A stretch of DNA of 64,000 nucleotides from assembly GCF_000374305.1 (NCBI RefSeq), contig NZ_KB894097.1, positions 186,001-250,000 on the forward strand, given 5' to 3'. Below are positions 42,483-51,277 of this stretch, piece by piece. The translations under genes were made by a program, and so were the position numbers. The stretch comes from Actinomadura flavalba DSM 45200 (GTDB taxonomy: Bacteria; Actinomycetota; Actinomycetes; Streptosporangiales; Streptosporangiaceae). The stretch's first letter is position 1. Each line of letters starts with the position of its first letter. The notes below the pieces were generated by a model that saw only the letters and a program-made list of their open reading frames with translations, had not been told where the DNA came from and made no database searches.

Positions 42483-43355
42483 ATGAGAGCCGCTCTCCCG
42501 CGCGCCGCGCGTTCGCTGCTGGCCGCCGGAACCCTGCTGTCCGCCGTCACGCTCGCGGCCCCGGCGCAGGCCGCCGCCAACCCCTACGAACGCGGGCCCG
42601 CCCCCACCGAGCAGAGCGTCACCGCCGAGAAGGGCCCGTTCGCCGTCGAGACGATCGAGGTCCCGGCGGGCAGCGGAACCGGCTTCAACCTCGGCACGAT
42701 CTACGCGCCGACCGACCGGAGCCAGGGCACGTTCGGCGCCGTCGCCATCGCGCCCGGGTTCGTCACCCCCAAGGCGCTCATCGACTGGTACGGGCCGCGC
42801 CTGGCCTCGCAGGGCTTCGTCGTCATGACGCTGGAGACGATCGGCCTGACGAACCTGCCCGACGAGCGCGCCGCGCAGCTCCTCGCGGCGCTCGACTACA
42901 TGGTCGCATCCAGCCGCGCCAAGGACCGCATCGACGCGTCCCGGCTGGCCGTCATGGGGTACTCGATGGGCGGCGGCGGCACGCTGCGCGCCGCGCAGGA
43001 ACGTCCCGCGCTGAAGACCGCGATCCCGCTGGCGCCATGGCACGTGGAGCGCGGCTGGCAGCGCGTCACCGTCCCCACGCTGATCTTCGGCGCCGACAAC
43101 GACTTCATCGCCGGCGTCGCCACGCACGCCGAGCCGTTCTACCAGAACCTCACGGCGGCGCGGGAGAAGGCGTACCTGGAGCTGAAGGGCGCCGGGCACT
43201 CGTCGTTCGTCGCGCCGAACACGACGGTCGCCAAGTACTCGATCGCGTGGCTGAAGCGGTTCGTCGACGACGACACCCGCTACGACCGCTTCCTGTGCCC
43301 GGCGCCCCGGCCGGACGCCGCCATCGCCGAGTACCGCGACACCTGCCCGAACTAG
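42483..43355 (+). CDS. secreted cutinase / PET-hydrolase-family polyesterase
   Basis: A 290-residue alpha/beta hydrolase with a Sec signal peptide cut after APAQA, about residue 30. The mature start NPYERGPAPTEQSV matches the thermophilic actinomycete cutinases (TfCut2 type). Catalytic triad: Ser161 in GYSMGGGG, Asp207 in GADNDFIA, His239 in GAGHSSFVAPN. Substrate-site Trp186 (APWH) and the terminal disulfide Cys272/Cys288 are kept, as is KRFVDDDTRY. Differences: Tyr instead of His before the nucleophile, Phe93 instead of the usual Tyr in the oxyanion loop, and a two-residue insertion after the catalytic His. Polyester hydrolysis is predicted; PET activity is unproven. Confidence 0.93.
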   Translation: MRAALPRAARSLLAAGTLLSAVTLAAPAQAAANPYERGPAPTEQSVTAEKGPFAVETIEVPAGSGTGFNLGTIYAPTDRSQGTFGAVAIAPGFVTPKALIDWYGPRLASQGFVVMTLETIGLTNLPDERAAQLLAALDYMVASSRAKDRIDASRLAVMGYSMGGGGTLRAAQERPALKTAIPLAPWHVERGWQRVTVPTLIFGADNDFIAGVATHAEPFYQNLTAAREKAYLELKGAGHSSFVAPNTTVAKYSIAWLKRFVDDDTRYDRFLCPAPRPDAAIAEYRDTCPN

Positions 43356-44524
43356 GCGCGCATCCGCACCTGGAAGTGCAGCAGGAGCAGCAGTTCGATG
43401 CGGTGTTCGGGGTCGTACATGACGTCCCCGAGCACCGCTTCGAGCCGTCGGACCCGGTACCGGACGGTCTGCTCGTGCACCATGAGCCGTTCGGCCGTCG
43501 CGACCGCGTTGTCCCGGTTCTCGATGTAGGCGAGCAGCGTCGTCAGCAGCGACTCGCGCCGCGCGGGCGGCAGGTCGAGCAGCGGGGCGAGGCGGGCGCG
43601 GGACGCCATCTCCAGCAGTTCGGCGCCGAGCGACGCCGTCAGGTCGGGCACGTGGTCCAGGCAGCGGATCGGCTCCTCGGCCGCCACCGCGCCTCCGTCG
43701 AGCAGCGCCAGCCCCTCCCGCGCCCAGCGCAGCGACACGGCGCCGCGCGTCACCGGGACGGTCGGGCCGATCGCGGCGGGCACGTCCGCGAGCAGCGTCG
43801 CGACCAGCCGCTCCTGCCCGGCGGGGTCGGGCACGACGAGGTAGGGGACGTCGGCGTGCCAGTCGGCGAGCATCGCGGGCGGCAGCACCGGCGCGCGCCC
43901 GCCCGCCGCCGGGCGCGCGGCGACGACGGCGAGCGTGCGCGGCGCCACCCAGCCCGCCGCGGCGGCCAGCTCACCGATCGCCTCCACGCTGGGGGGCGGG
44001 TCGGCGACGAGCACGTCCCGCAGCCGCCACCGGTGCCGTTCCCGCTCCCCCGCGAGCTGGCCCTGCGCCCGCGCGTAGCCGCTCGCCGCCGCGCCCGCGA
44101 TGCGCTCCAGGAACACGAACAGCGACTCGGTGATCTGGCCGAGGACGCTGAGCGGCCAGTCGAGCCGCCGGGCGTCCTTGATGAACCGGCGGCAGGCGAC
44201 CTGGCCGCTGACCCGGATCGCGGTCTGCACGTCGTCGAGGCTGCGTCCCCGGCGCGCCTCGTACGCGCCGATCTCGGCGAAGATCCCGGTCACGGTGTCC
44301 CAGGCGACCTCGCGCTGCCCGATGGCCGCGACGAACTGCCGGACGGTCTCCTCGACGGCCCACCGCATCCGCCGCCCGTACCGGCTCTCGGCCGGGCGGG
44401 CGTACTCGGGGACGAGCCGCTGGATCTCGCGGACCATCTCCTCGGCCGCCGCCGCCAGATGCGGCAGCAGCGGCTCGGCCGTGACCGCGGGCACGGCCGT
44501 GGCGGGAAAATCGGACACGTTCAC
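43352..44524 (-). CDS. PucR-family transcriptional regulator
   Basis: A 390-residue regulator. The N-terminal helical region (EEMVREIQRLVPEYARPAES; RRFIKDARRLDWPLSVLGQI) and a middle domain of CdaR type lead to the C-terminal PucR helix-turn-helix: LLTTLLAYIENRDNAVATAE then LMVHEQTVRYRVRRLEAVLG. GTG 44524 was chosen because GGGAGGT is six bases upstream; GTG 44530 would leave no spacing. It converges on the cutinase with both TAG stops in one CTAG. Control of the cutinase is possible but not shown. Confidence 0.87.
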   Translation of the reverse strand: MNVSDFPATAVPAVTAEPLLPHLAAAAEEMVREIQRLVPEYARPAESRYGRRMRWAVEETVRQFVAAIGQREVAWDTVTGIFAEIGAYEARRGRSLDDVQTAIRVSGQVACRRFIKDARRLDWPLSVLGQITESLFVFLERIAGAAASGYARAQGQLAGERERHRWRLRDVLVADPPPSVEAIGELAAAAGWVAPRTLAVVAARPAAGGRAPVLPPAMLADWHADVPYLVVPDPAGQERLVATLLADVPAAIGPTVPVTRGAVSLRWAREGLALLDGGAVAAEEPIRCLDHVPDLTASLGAELLEMASRARLAPLLDLPPARRESLLTTLLAYIENRDNAVATAERLMVHEQTVRYRVRRLEAVLGDVMYDPEHRIELLLLLHFQVRMRA

Positions 44525-44629
44525 GCACACCTCCCGGCACGGGCCTCCATCGTGGAGCCGGGACGGCGTGGCAAGTTAGTGGCCGTCTTCAGGGGTTGAC
44601 GCGCGAAGTTGTGCCGTACGTGACAAGCG

Positions 44630-45049
44630 TCACTTCTTGCGCAGTCCGTCCAGCAGCAGCGTCGCGCCGATGCCGAGGAGCCAGAAGTCCTTCGCGAGCG
44701 GAATCCCCTGCTCGGTCGGCCGGATGCCGCCCTCTTCGCGCATCCCCGGCGTCTTGAGGTACAGGCCGACGAGCCCGCCCGCGAACCCGGTCAGCGCGGC
44801 GCCCGCCACCGCCGTCGGGACGAACGGCGCGAGCAGTGCGGCCCCGATCGCGATCTCCGCCTTGGACAGCGTCGCGGTGAACCGCTGCGGGTCCTGCTCC
44901 TTGAGGAACGGATACGCGCCGGACGCGAACCCGTGCAGCCCCTCCGCGGCCTCCCGGTCGGCCTTGGCCTTGGTCAGCCCCGAGTTGAGAATGAACGCCC
45001 CGGTGGCGATCCGGGCGGGCCACTGATGAAACCGAGCGAACAACGACAT
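44630..45049 (-). CDS. DoxX-like small membrane protein
   Basis: A 139-residue protein with about four hydrophobic segments. It starts MSLFARFHQWPARIATGAFI, continues LNSGLTKAKAD, and has TLSKAEIAIGAALLAPFVPT and AGAALTGFAGGLVGLYLKTP later. The layout suits the DoxX-like membrane family, linked in mycobacteria to a membrane oxidoreductase complex; the function here is unknown. GTGAGGACTC precedes the ATG. Confidence 0.7.
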   Translation of the reverse strand: MSLFARFHQWPARIATGAFILNSGLTKAKADREAAEGLHGFASGAYPFLKEQDPQRFTATLSKAEIAIGAALLAPFVPTAVAGAALTGFAGGLVGLYLKTPGMREEGGIRPTEQGIPLAKDFWLLGIGATLLLDGLRKK

Positions 45050-45153
45050 GAGTCCTCACCTGCACAGACGTCGAATGGATCACGACCACCGACGGTGATT
45101 CCCCGCCCCGCCCACCCGGAATCCCCCACCGCGGCACGGTTCGGCCGAGGGGG

Positions 45154-45556
45154 CGGCGGACGAGGCGGCCTGTAAGCCGGGTTCTGTGCCCGCCCCCGGG
45201 GGGCGGGTGACGGTCATCCATCTCGGACCGCCGTTGCCGGCGGCCTCCAGCGGTCTACCCGCAGGCTCGGGCGGGCCGCCCTCAGGCACCTGCGCGGAGC
45301 TGCTGCGCGGCTCCTTCTTGACCTTGCTCCGGGTGGGGTTTACCTAGCCGCCCACGTCACCGTGGGCGCTGGTGAGCTCTTACCTCACCGTTTCACCCTT
45401 ACCGCCGGGCCGGAGCCCGGAGGCGGTCTGCTTTCTGTGGCACTGTCCCGCGGGTCGCCCCGGGTCGGCGTTACCGACCACCCTGCCCAGTGGAGCCCGG
45501 ACTTTCCTCGACGGGAATCGCTTCCCGACGCGACCGTCCGGCCGGCTCGTCCGCCG
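45154..45556 (-). ncRNA. rnpB: RNase P RNA, bacterial type A
   Basis: The catalytic RNA of RNase P, which trims tRNA 5' ends. On the minus strand it shows the universal GAGGAAAGTCCGGGCTCC block near the 5' end, then GTGCCACAGAAA, GGTAAGGGTGAAACGGTG and GGGTAGACCGCTGGAGG, and near the 3' end ACAGAACCCGGCTTACAG. The ends are set by helix P1: CGGCGGACGAG pairs perfectly with CTCGTCCGCCG. Length about 403 nt. It lies between the DoxX-like gene and the RNase H-phosphatase operon. Confidence 0.96.
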
Positions 45557-45578
45557 TGCGCACCACCCTAGCGCGCGA

Positions 45579-46676
45579 TCACGCCAGATGATGCGTGTCG
45601 TTGAACGCCCGCAGCGACGCCGGGCCGTCGTCGAACCACTGCACCGACGACAGCGACGCCACGTCCAGATGCATCCGGAACAGCGCCTCCATCGGCGCGC
45701 CCAGCGCCGCCCGCACCAGCAGCTTGATCGGCGTCACGTGCGACACCACCAGCACCGTCCGGTGCCGGTACCGCACCTTCAGCTTGTCCAGCGCGGTGCC
45801 GACGCGGCGCGCGGTGTCGGCGAAGCTCTCCCCGCCCGGCGGCGCCACGTCCGGACTGGCCAGCCACGTGTTCAGCGCCTCGGGCGTCCGCTCCCCGACC
45901 TCCGCGAACGTCAGTCCCTCCCAGGCGCCGAAGTCGGTCTCGCGGAACCCCGCCTCGACCCGCACCTCCAGCCCGAGGACGTCCGCGACCTCGGCCGCCG
46001 TCGCCCGGCAGCGCGTCAGCGGCGACGACACGATCGCGTCCACGCCCCGGCCCTTGAGCGCCTGCGCCGCGTCCCGCGCCTGCGCCAGGCCCCGCTCGGT
46101 CAGCGGGTGGTCGCCCGTGCCCGCGAACCGCTTCTGCACCGACAGCGGCGTCTCACCGTGCCGCAGCAGCAGCGTCGTCGTCGGGACGGTCGACGGCGGC
46201 GCCCACGCCGCGACCGGCGGCCCCGGCTCCTCGACCTCGGCCTTCTCCCACTGCTCGCCGCGCGCCGCCGCGTCCATCGCCTCGTTGGCGAGCCGGTCGG
46301 CGTCGGCGTTGCGGGCGCGGGGAATCCACTCGTAGGTGACCGACCCCAGCGACGAGGCGATCTCCCGCGCCTCCAGCGCCAGCGGGATCATGTCCGGGTG
46401 CTTGATCTTCCAGCGGCCCGACATCTGCTCTACGACGAGCTTGGAGTCCATGCGGGCCTCGACCCGCGCCGTCTTGTCGAGCACGGCCGCCGCCCGCAGG
46501 CCCGCGATGAGCCCCCGGTACTCGGCGACGTTGTTGGTGGCGTGCCCGATCGACTGCGCGTGCTCGGCCAGCACCTCGCCCGTCAGCGCGTCCCGGACGA
46601 GCGCCCCGTACCCGGCGGGCCCGGGGTTGCCGCGCGATCCGCCGTCGGCCTCGACGATCAGCCTGCGGCCGCTCAC
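45579..46676 (-). CDS. bifunctional RNase H / acid phosphatase
   Basis: A 365-residue fusion. Residues 1-135 are RNase HI (LIVEADGGSRGNPGPAGYG, NVAEYRGLIAGL, ARMDSKLVVEQM), which removes RNA from RNA-DNA hybrids. Residues about 165-365 are a histidine phosphatase of the CobC type (TLLLRHGETPLSVQKRFAG, SPLTRCRATAAEVA, VVSHVTPIK). The mycobacterial homologue Rv2228c has both RNase H and alpha-ribazole phosphatase activity. GTG 46676 overlaps the stop of the zinc-ribbon gene (GTGA). Confidence 0.94.
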   Translation of the reverse strand: MSGRRLIVEADGGSRGNPGPAGYGALVRDALTGEVLAEHAQSIGHATNNVAEYRGLIAGLRAAAVLDKTARVEARMDSKLVVEQMSGRWKIKHPDMIPLALEAREIASSLGSVTYEWIPRARNADADRLANEAMDAAARGEQWEKAEVEEPGPPVAAWAPPSTVPTTTLLLRHGETPLSVQKRFAGTGDHPLTERGLAQARDAAQALKGRGVDAIVSSPLTRCRATAAEVADVLGLEVRVEAGFRETDFGAWEGLTFAEVGERTPEALNTWLASPDVAPPGGESFADTARRVGTALDKLKVRYRHRTVLVVSHVTPIKLLVRAALGAPMEALFRMHLDVASLSSVQWFDDGPASLRAFNDTHHLA

Positions 46677-47416
46677 AGCCCGGACTCGGGCGTGCGGACG
46701 AGGATGCGGCGGCACTCCTCGCAGCGGACGACCTCGTCCTCGGCGGCGGCGCGGATGCGGTTCAGGTCGACCGTGTTCAGCGCCAGCCGGCAGCCCTGGC
46801 ACGAGCCCCGGTGCAGCACCGCCGCGCCGACGCCGCCGAACTGGGCGCGCAGCTTCTCGTAGAGGGCCAGGACGTCGTCCGGGACGTCGCCCGCGACACC
46901 GGCGCGGGCCTTGCGCGTCATCTCGGCCTCGTCGTCGATGGACCGCTGCGCCTCGTCGCGGCGGGCGGCGAGGGCCGTCAGCTCCTCCTGCGCCTTGGCG
47001 CGCTCGTCGCGGAGCGCGCCGACGCGGGCGTCGGCCTCCTCGCGCCGCTCCATCACCTCCAGCACGACCTCCTCCAGGTCGCCCTGGCGGCGCTGGAGCG
47101 AGGTGATCTCGTTCTGGATGTTGCTCAGGTCCTTCGCGGAGGTGACCTGGCCGGAGTCCAGGCGCTTCTGGTCGCGCTCGGCGCGGGACCGGACCTGGTC
47201 GACGTCCTGCTCGGCCTTGCGCTGCTCGCGGTCCAGGTCGCCGACGGCGGTCTCGGCGGCGACGATCGCGTCGCGCAGTTCGGTCAGCGACGCCTCCAGC
47301 CGCTCGATCTCGGCGAGTTCGGGCAGCGTGCGGCGGCGGTGGGCCAGCCGGTCCAGCGAGCTGTCCAGCTCCTGGAGGTCGATCAGACGCTGCTGCGCGT
47401 GCGGTGCGGCTTTCAC
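46673..47416 (-). CDS. coiled-coil zinc-ribbon protein
   Basis: A 247-residue protein. Residues about 15-185 are a long antiparallel coiled coil (LIDLQELDSSLDRLAHRRRT to ALAARRDEAQRSIDDEAEM). The C-terminus is a C4 zinc ribbon (GSCQGCRLALN and VVRCEECRRILVR). This family is encoded between Nif3 and RNase H in many actinobacteria; a nucleic-acid or chaperone role is suspected only. GTG 47416 overlaps the Nif3 stop. Confidence 0.9.
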   Translation of the reverse strand: MKAAPHAQQRLIDLQELDSSLDRLAHRRRTLPELAEIERLEASLTELRDAIVAAETAVGDLDREQRKAEQDVDQVRSRAERDQKRLDSGQVTSAKDLSNIQNEITSLQRRQGDLEEVVLEVMERREEADARVGALRDERAKAQEELTALAARRDEAQRSIDDEAEMTRKARAGVAGDVPDDVLALYEKLRAQFGGVGAAVLHRGSCQGCRLALNTVDLNRIRAAAEDEVVRCEECRRILVRTPESGL

Positions 47417-48231
47417 TTCACTCCTTCGTGGTGCAGGCGCCACGCGTCGGTGACGAGCGTGGAGACCCGGGTCTCCAGTGTGCCGGGCGGCAGTGCCTCC
47501 GCGAGCCGGGACGCGGCGTCGGCCAGCCATGGCCATTCGGTCGCGAAGTGGGCGGCGTCCACCAGGGCGGGGCCGTCGTGCTCGGCGAACTCGGACGCGG
47601 GATGGTGCCGCAGGTCGGCGGTGACGTAGGCGTCCACGCCGGCGGCGCGGGCGGTGTCGAGCAGCGAGTCGCCCGCGCCGCCGCACACGGCGACGGTGGA
47701 CACGGGACGCTCGGGGTCGCCCGCGGCGCGGACGCCCCAGGCGGTGCCGGGCAGCCCGGCGGCGACGGCGGCGGTGAACGCCGCCAGCGGGACCGGCTCG
47801 GGCAGGGTGCCGATGCGGCCGAGGCCGCGGCGGGGATCGTCGGGGCGCGGCACCATCGGCCGCAGCTCGCCGGTGAGGCCGACCGCGCGGGCCAGCGCGT
47901 CGGAGACGCCGGGGTCGGCGACGTCGGCGTTGGTGTGCGCGGTGAACAGGGCGACGCCGCCGGTGACGAGCCGGTGGATCAGGCGTCCCTTGGGCGTGGT
48001 GGCGGCGACGGAGGTGACGCCGCGCAGCAGCAGCGGGTGGTGCGTGACGATGAGGTCGGCGCCCCAGCCGAGCGCCTCGTCGACGACGGCGGCGAGGGGG
48101 TCGACGGCGAACAGGACCCGGCGGACCTCCTGCCCGGGGTCGCCCACGGTCAGCCCGACGGCGTCCCACGACTCGGCCCAGGCCGGTGGGTACAGCTCGT
48201 CCAGGGCCGTGATCACGTGGGAGAGGCGCAC
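47413..48231 (-). CDS. Nif3-like dinuclear metal centre protein
   Basis: A 272-residue Nif3/YbgI-family protein. Metal-binding motifs: DLIVTHHPLLLRGV, ALFTAHTNADVADPGVSDAL, and TADLRHHPASEFAEH followed by LVDAAHFATEW. Family members bind two metals and form hexamers; enzymatic roles remain debated (GTP cyclohydrolase-like activity has been suggested). GTG 48231 is assigned by family N-terminus; its ribosome site is weak. It is first in a three-gene overlapping operon. Confidence 0.92.
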   Translation of the reverse strand: MRLSHVITALDELYPPAWAESWDAVGLTVGDPGQEVRRVLFAVDPLAAVVDEALGWGADLIVTHHPLLLRGVTSVAATTPKGRLIHRLVTGGVALFTAHTNADVADPGVSDALARAVGLTGELRPMVPRPDDPRRGLGRIGTLPEPVPLAAFTAAVAAGLPGTAWGVRAAGDPERPVSTVAVCGGAGDSLLDTARAAGVDAYVTADLRHHPASEFAEHDGPALVDAAHFATEWPWLADAASRLAEALPPGTLETRVSTLVTDAWRLHHEGVK

Positions 48232-48375
48232 GCCCCGCAGGCTACCGCCCCGGAGCGTTCCAGCCGAGCCACCCTGCGCGACGCACGCGCGGCGGGCGGG
48301 GCGGGCGCTGTGGTGCGGCGCGCGGGCGGGGGTGTTGCATGGTGGTACGCAGGGGTTCGCCGAGGGGAGACGCTG

Positions 48376-48891
48376 ATGACGGGGTCCACGCCGCCGGAGC
48401 CGGACGCCGACCGTCCGTACATGCCCGGCTACGGTACGCTCGGACCGGACGAGGGAAGCGGCCTGCTGCCGTGGTCGTGGGCCGTCGAGCGGATCGCCGC
48501 GAACCAGTACTACTGGCTGTGCACCGTCCGCCCGGACGGTCGCCCGCACGCGATGCCCGTGTGGGGCGCGTGGTGCGGGGAACGCTTCTGGTTCAGCAGC
48601 AGTGCGGCCTCGCGCAAGCTCGGCAACCTGCGGCTGAACCCGCAGGTGGTGGTGACGACCGAGGAGGCCGAGGAGCCGGTGGTGATCGAGGGCGAGGCGG
48701 AGATCGTGACCGAGCCGCGCGAGCTCCAGCGCTTCATCGACCTGGTCAACGCCAAGTACTCCACCGGCTATGGTGTGGACTTCCTGGACCCGGACGTCAA
48801 CGCCACCGTCGCCGTCCGGCCCAGCCGGGCGTTCGGGCTCCGGCAGGCCGACTTCGCCGGTTCGCCCACCCGCTGGTCGTTCGGGACGTGA
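48376..48891 (+). CDS. PPOX-class F420/FMN-binding split-barrel protein
   Basis: A 171-residue split beta-barrel protein: YYWLCTVRPDGRPHAMPVWG, CGERFWFSSSAASRKLGNLR, NPQVVVTTEEAEEPVVIEGE and NATVAVRPSRAFGL. It matches pyridoxamine-phosphate-oxidase-like proteins, which in actinobacteria often use F420 or FMN. The substrate is unknown. GAGGGGA precedes ATG 48376. Confidence 0.85.
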   Translation: MTGSTPPEPDADRPYMPGYGTLGPDEGSGLLPWSWAVERIAANQYYWLCTVRPDGRPHAMPVWGAWCGERFWFSSSAASRKLGNLRLNPQVVVTTEEAEEPVVIEGEAEIVTEPRELQRFIDLVNAKYSTGYGVDFLDPDVNATVAVRPSRAFGLRQADFAGSPTRWSFGT

Positions 48892-48937
48892 TCCGCCCGG
48901 CGGGATCAAATCGAGGCACCATCGCGTTGGAGTGTGT

Positions 48938-49285
48938 GTGAAGTCACCCTTTCGCCGCCGCAGGCGCGTCAAGGGCCGTGCGATCAAGCGCACGCCCGTC
49001 GAGCAGGAAGTCGTCGAGTGGCCCACCGAGGGCACCGGCAAGTCGTCGCTGATGGGCGCGATCCGGGGCGACGGCGAGACGGGCGCGGGCTTCGGCGGCG
49101 GCATGTTCGAGGACCTGGCGTCCGCGTTCGAGGGCTCCCGCAAGGTCAAGATCGAGGAGCAGGAGGCGCAGAAGGTGCGCCGCCAGGACGACCTCCAGCA
49201 GGCCGGCGGCGGCCGCGACGACCTCGACTCGGGGCGCATCCGCATCCGCCGCGCGGGTTCGGAGGAGGCCGGCGGCACCGCGTGA
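48938..49285 (+). CDS. small basic protein, DUF6191-like
   Basis: A 115-residue protein: basic N-terminus (VKSPFRRRRRVKGRAIKRTP), a GFGGGMFEDLASAFEGSRKV segment, a charged helix (EEQEAQKVRRQDDLQQ) and a C-terminal DDLDSGRIRIRR. The last two parts resemble DUF6191, a small actinobacterial family of unknown role; the assignment is tentative. GTG 48938 has TTGGAG five bases upstream. Confidence 0.55.
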   Translation: MKSPFRRRRRVKGRAIKRTPVEQEVVEWPTEGTGKSSLMGAIRGDGETGAGFGGGMFEDLASAFEGSRKVKIEEQEAQKVRRQDDLQQAGGGRDDLDSGRIRIRRAGSEEAGGTA

Positions 49286-49328
49286 CCGCACTCGAACATC
49301 TGTTCGGCCGCCGGGGTATCCTGGCGGG

Positions 49329-49694
49329 GTGAGCACCTCTGTCCCGTCCGGCTGGCCGCCCCAGGTGCATCCGCCGGGCTCGGAACGCTTCGCCGACACG
49401 GCGCTCACCTGGCTGCTGGAGATCGTCCCGCCGGAGTACCGGCGGTACGGCGTGCTGCGCCGGTACCCGTCCGCGCTGGCCCGCATGGCCCGCCACCACG
49501 TCGAGGCCGCCGTCGAGGCCGCCCGGACGGGTTTCCGCACGGCCCGCGTCGACCTGGCCGCCACGGTGCCCCCGCACGGTGTCGACGCCGTCATGGACGC
49601 CTACCGCACCGAGGGCACCCGGCTGGCCGAGCTCGCCCGGGCCGTGACGCTGGTCGAACGGGCGCTCCGCGCCGAACGCCCCCCGGCCGTCTAG
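49329..49694 (+). CDS. conserved actinobacterial hypothetical protein
   Basis: A 121-residue soluble helical protein: ERFADTALTWLLEIVPPEYR, RYPSALARMARHHVEAAVEA and VDAVMDAYRTEGTRLAELAR. I do not recognise a domain. It starts with GTG 49329, without a clear Shine-Dalgarno; TATCCT seven bases upstream suggests a leaderless transcript. Its stop is one base from that of the convergent glycosyltransferase. Confidence 0.7.
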   Translation: MSTSVPSGWPPQVHPPGSERFADTALTWLLEIVPPEYRRYGVLRRYPSALARMARHHVEAAVEAARTGFRTARVDLAATVPPHGVDAVMDAYRTEGTRLAELARAVTLVERALRAERPPAV

Positions 49695-49695
49695 G

Positions 49696-50928
49696 TCAGG
49701 TCAGCTTCTCCAGGCGGTCGGCGGCCGCACCGGCGCCGCCCGCCTCGGCGAACGCGTCGCGGACGGTTCCGGCGGCGGTGCGGTACGCGTCGTCGCTCAG
49801 GACGTCGAAGAGCGCATCGCGGATGTCGTCGGCGGTGACGCGGCCGAGCCGGAGCCGGACTCCGGCCCCGGCGGCCTCGATCTGACCCGCGACGACGGGC
49901 TGGTCGTCGCGGACGGGCGCCACCACCATCGGCACGCCGTGCGTCAGTGCCTCGCCCACGGCGGTGTGGCCGCCGTTCGTCACGAACGCCGCCGACCGCT
50001 CCAGCAGCGCCGCCAGCGGCACGCGCGGGCGGGCGACGACGCCGTCCGGGACGGCGCCGAGCGCCTTGCCGGGCGCCGCGACGACCACCTGGGCGTCCAG
50101 GCCGGCGGCGGCCTGGACGGCCGCGCGCAGGAAGCGGCGGCCCGGCTCGCCCGCCGTGCCGTGCGAGCCGAGCCAGATCGGGACGAGCGGGCGGTCGTCG
50201 TCCAGCGCGTCCCACGGGAAGTCGGTGTCGAGGGCCCGGTGGGACGCGGGGCCGACGAACGCGATGTGGTCGGGGAAGAACGACACGTCCCCGATGAGTG
50301 CGCCGGTGGAGAAGACCAGGACGAGGTGGTCGGAGAACCGCAGGTCGATGAGGTCTTCGATGCCGTGTTCGTCCTGGAAGTCGCCGATGAGGTCGCGGAC
50401 CCAGCCCTCGACCGCCGGGAAGGCGGCCAGCGGACGGGTGAACTCGGCCGACGTCGGCGCCAGCGTCGCCCACGGCAGTCCCCTGAGCCGCGCCGCGACC
50501 GGGGCGGCGAGGATCTGCTGGTCGCTGACGACGACGTCGGGCCGGAACCGGTCGATCGCCGCCTGGACGCCGGGCAGCATCGCGTGCCCGAGCGGGACGA
50601 GCACGTCCTCCCACAGCGACCGCAGCGCGGCGGGGCCGCGCAGGGCGTGCGTCGCGGCGGGCGGCTCGACGCCGTCGGCGTGCAGGACGCGGGCGCCGGG
50701 CGGCAGCACCGCCTCAAGCCGTGCCTTGGGCCCCGTCCAGGTGACGCGGTGCCCGCGCGCCGTCAGCTCGGCGGCGACGGCCGCGGCGGGCCCGACATTC
50801 CCGGCGACCGGCGGCACGGCGAACAGGAACCGCCGCCGCACCGGCTCCTCCGGCGGCGGCTCCGGCGCCCCGCCCATCCCCGGCATGTCCCCCAGCAGTG
50901 ACGGCACCCGCACCCGACGCGCTCTCAC
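49696..50928 (-). CDS. GT1/MGT-type glycosyltransferase
   Basis: A 410-residue GT-B glycosyltransferase. The N-terminal acceptor half begins FLFAVPPVAGNVGPAAAVAA. The C-terminal donor half has PLVPIWLGSHGTAGEP and the signature VTNGGHTAVGEALTHGVPMV, then VRDDQPVVAGQIEAAGAGVR. It transfers a nucleotide-activated sugar to a lipid or polyketide. GTG 50928 follows GGAGGGG. It is the last gene of the PHA-synthase-like / PKS-like / ACP set, so its acceptor may be the product or a lipid bound by that system. Confidence 0.88.
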   Translation of the reverse strand: MRARRVRVPSLLGDMPGMGGAPEPPPEEPVRRRFLFAVPPVAGNVGPAAAVAAELTARGHRVTWTGPKARLEAVLPPGARVLHADGVEPPAATHALRGPAALRSLWEDVLVPLGHAMLPGVQAAIDRFRPDVVVSDQQILAAPVAARLRGLPWATLAPTSAEFTRPLAAFPAVEGWVRDLIGDFQDEHGIEDLIDLRFSDHLVLVFSTGALIGDVSFFPDHIAFVGPASHRALDTDFPWDALDDDRPLVPIWLGSHGTAGEPGRRFLRAAVQAAAGLDAQVVVAAPGKALGAVPDGVVARPRVPLAALLERSAAFVTNGGHTAVGEALTHGVPMVVAPVRDDQPVVAGQIEAAGAGVRLRLGRVTADDIRDALFDVLSDDAYRTAAGTVRDAFAEAGGAGAAADRLEKLT

Positions 50929-51277
50929 GACCCCTCCCCCACACTCACAACGACCCCGACCCGACCCACGAACCACCCAGCTACAACGGCGACACCACCC
51001 CGACGACACCTCGCGGACACCGCACCGACAGCGACCCCGGGACGGCATCCCTCTCCCGCACGTCGCGAACGGTGGACGCGGCGTCGCCACCGGCCGCGCC
51101 GGGGCCGGACATCGCCACCCCGTGGCGACGGCCTCTCGCGAACACCGAGCCGCCGTATCAGAGCGGCGTGCTTTCCCTGCGCGTCGCACGCGCTCGGCGG
51201 GCGCCGCCGCCTCGGGTGGCCCGCCGGGTTTCGTGTGTGCTGGACGGGCCGCGGCCCGGCTGGTCGGGGCGTGGGCA
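50929..51277. other. 349-bp gap between the ACP and glycosyltransferase genes
   Basis: No gene recognised. A hairpin (CGCCG/CGGCG around CTCTGATA on the minus strand, about 51151-51171) occurs about 240 bp before the glycosyltransferase and could be a terminator or part of a separate promoter. The gap means the glycosyltransferase may not be cotranscribed with the ACP gene. Confidence 0.4.

Noticed and set aside
45080..45571. Small open frames within the rnpB region
   Set aside because: They overlap the RNase P RNA, whose conserved blocks and P1 helix account for the sequence.
49696..51189. Extended glycosyltransferase starting at 51189
   Set aside because: The added 87 residues are Cys/Arg-rich and unlike any GT. 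GTG 50928 has a strong GGAGGGG and gives the normal N-terminus.
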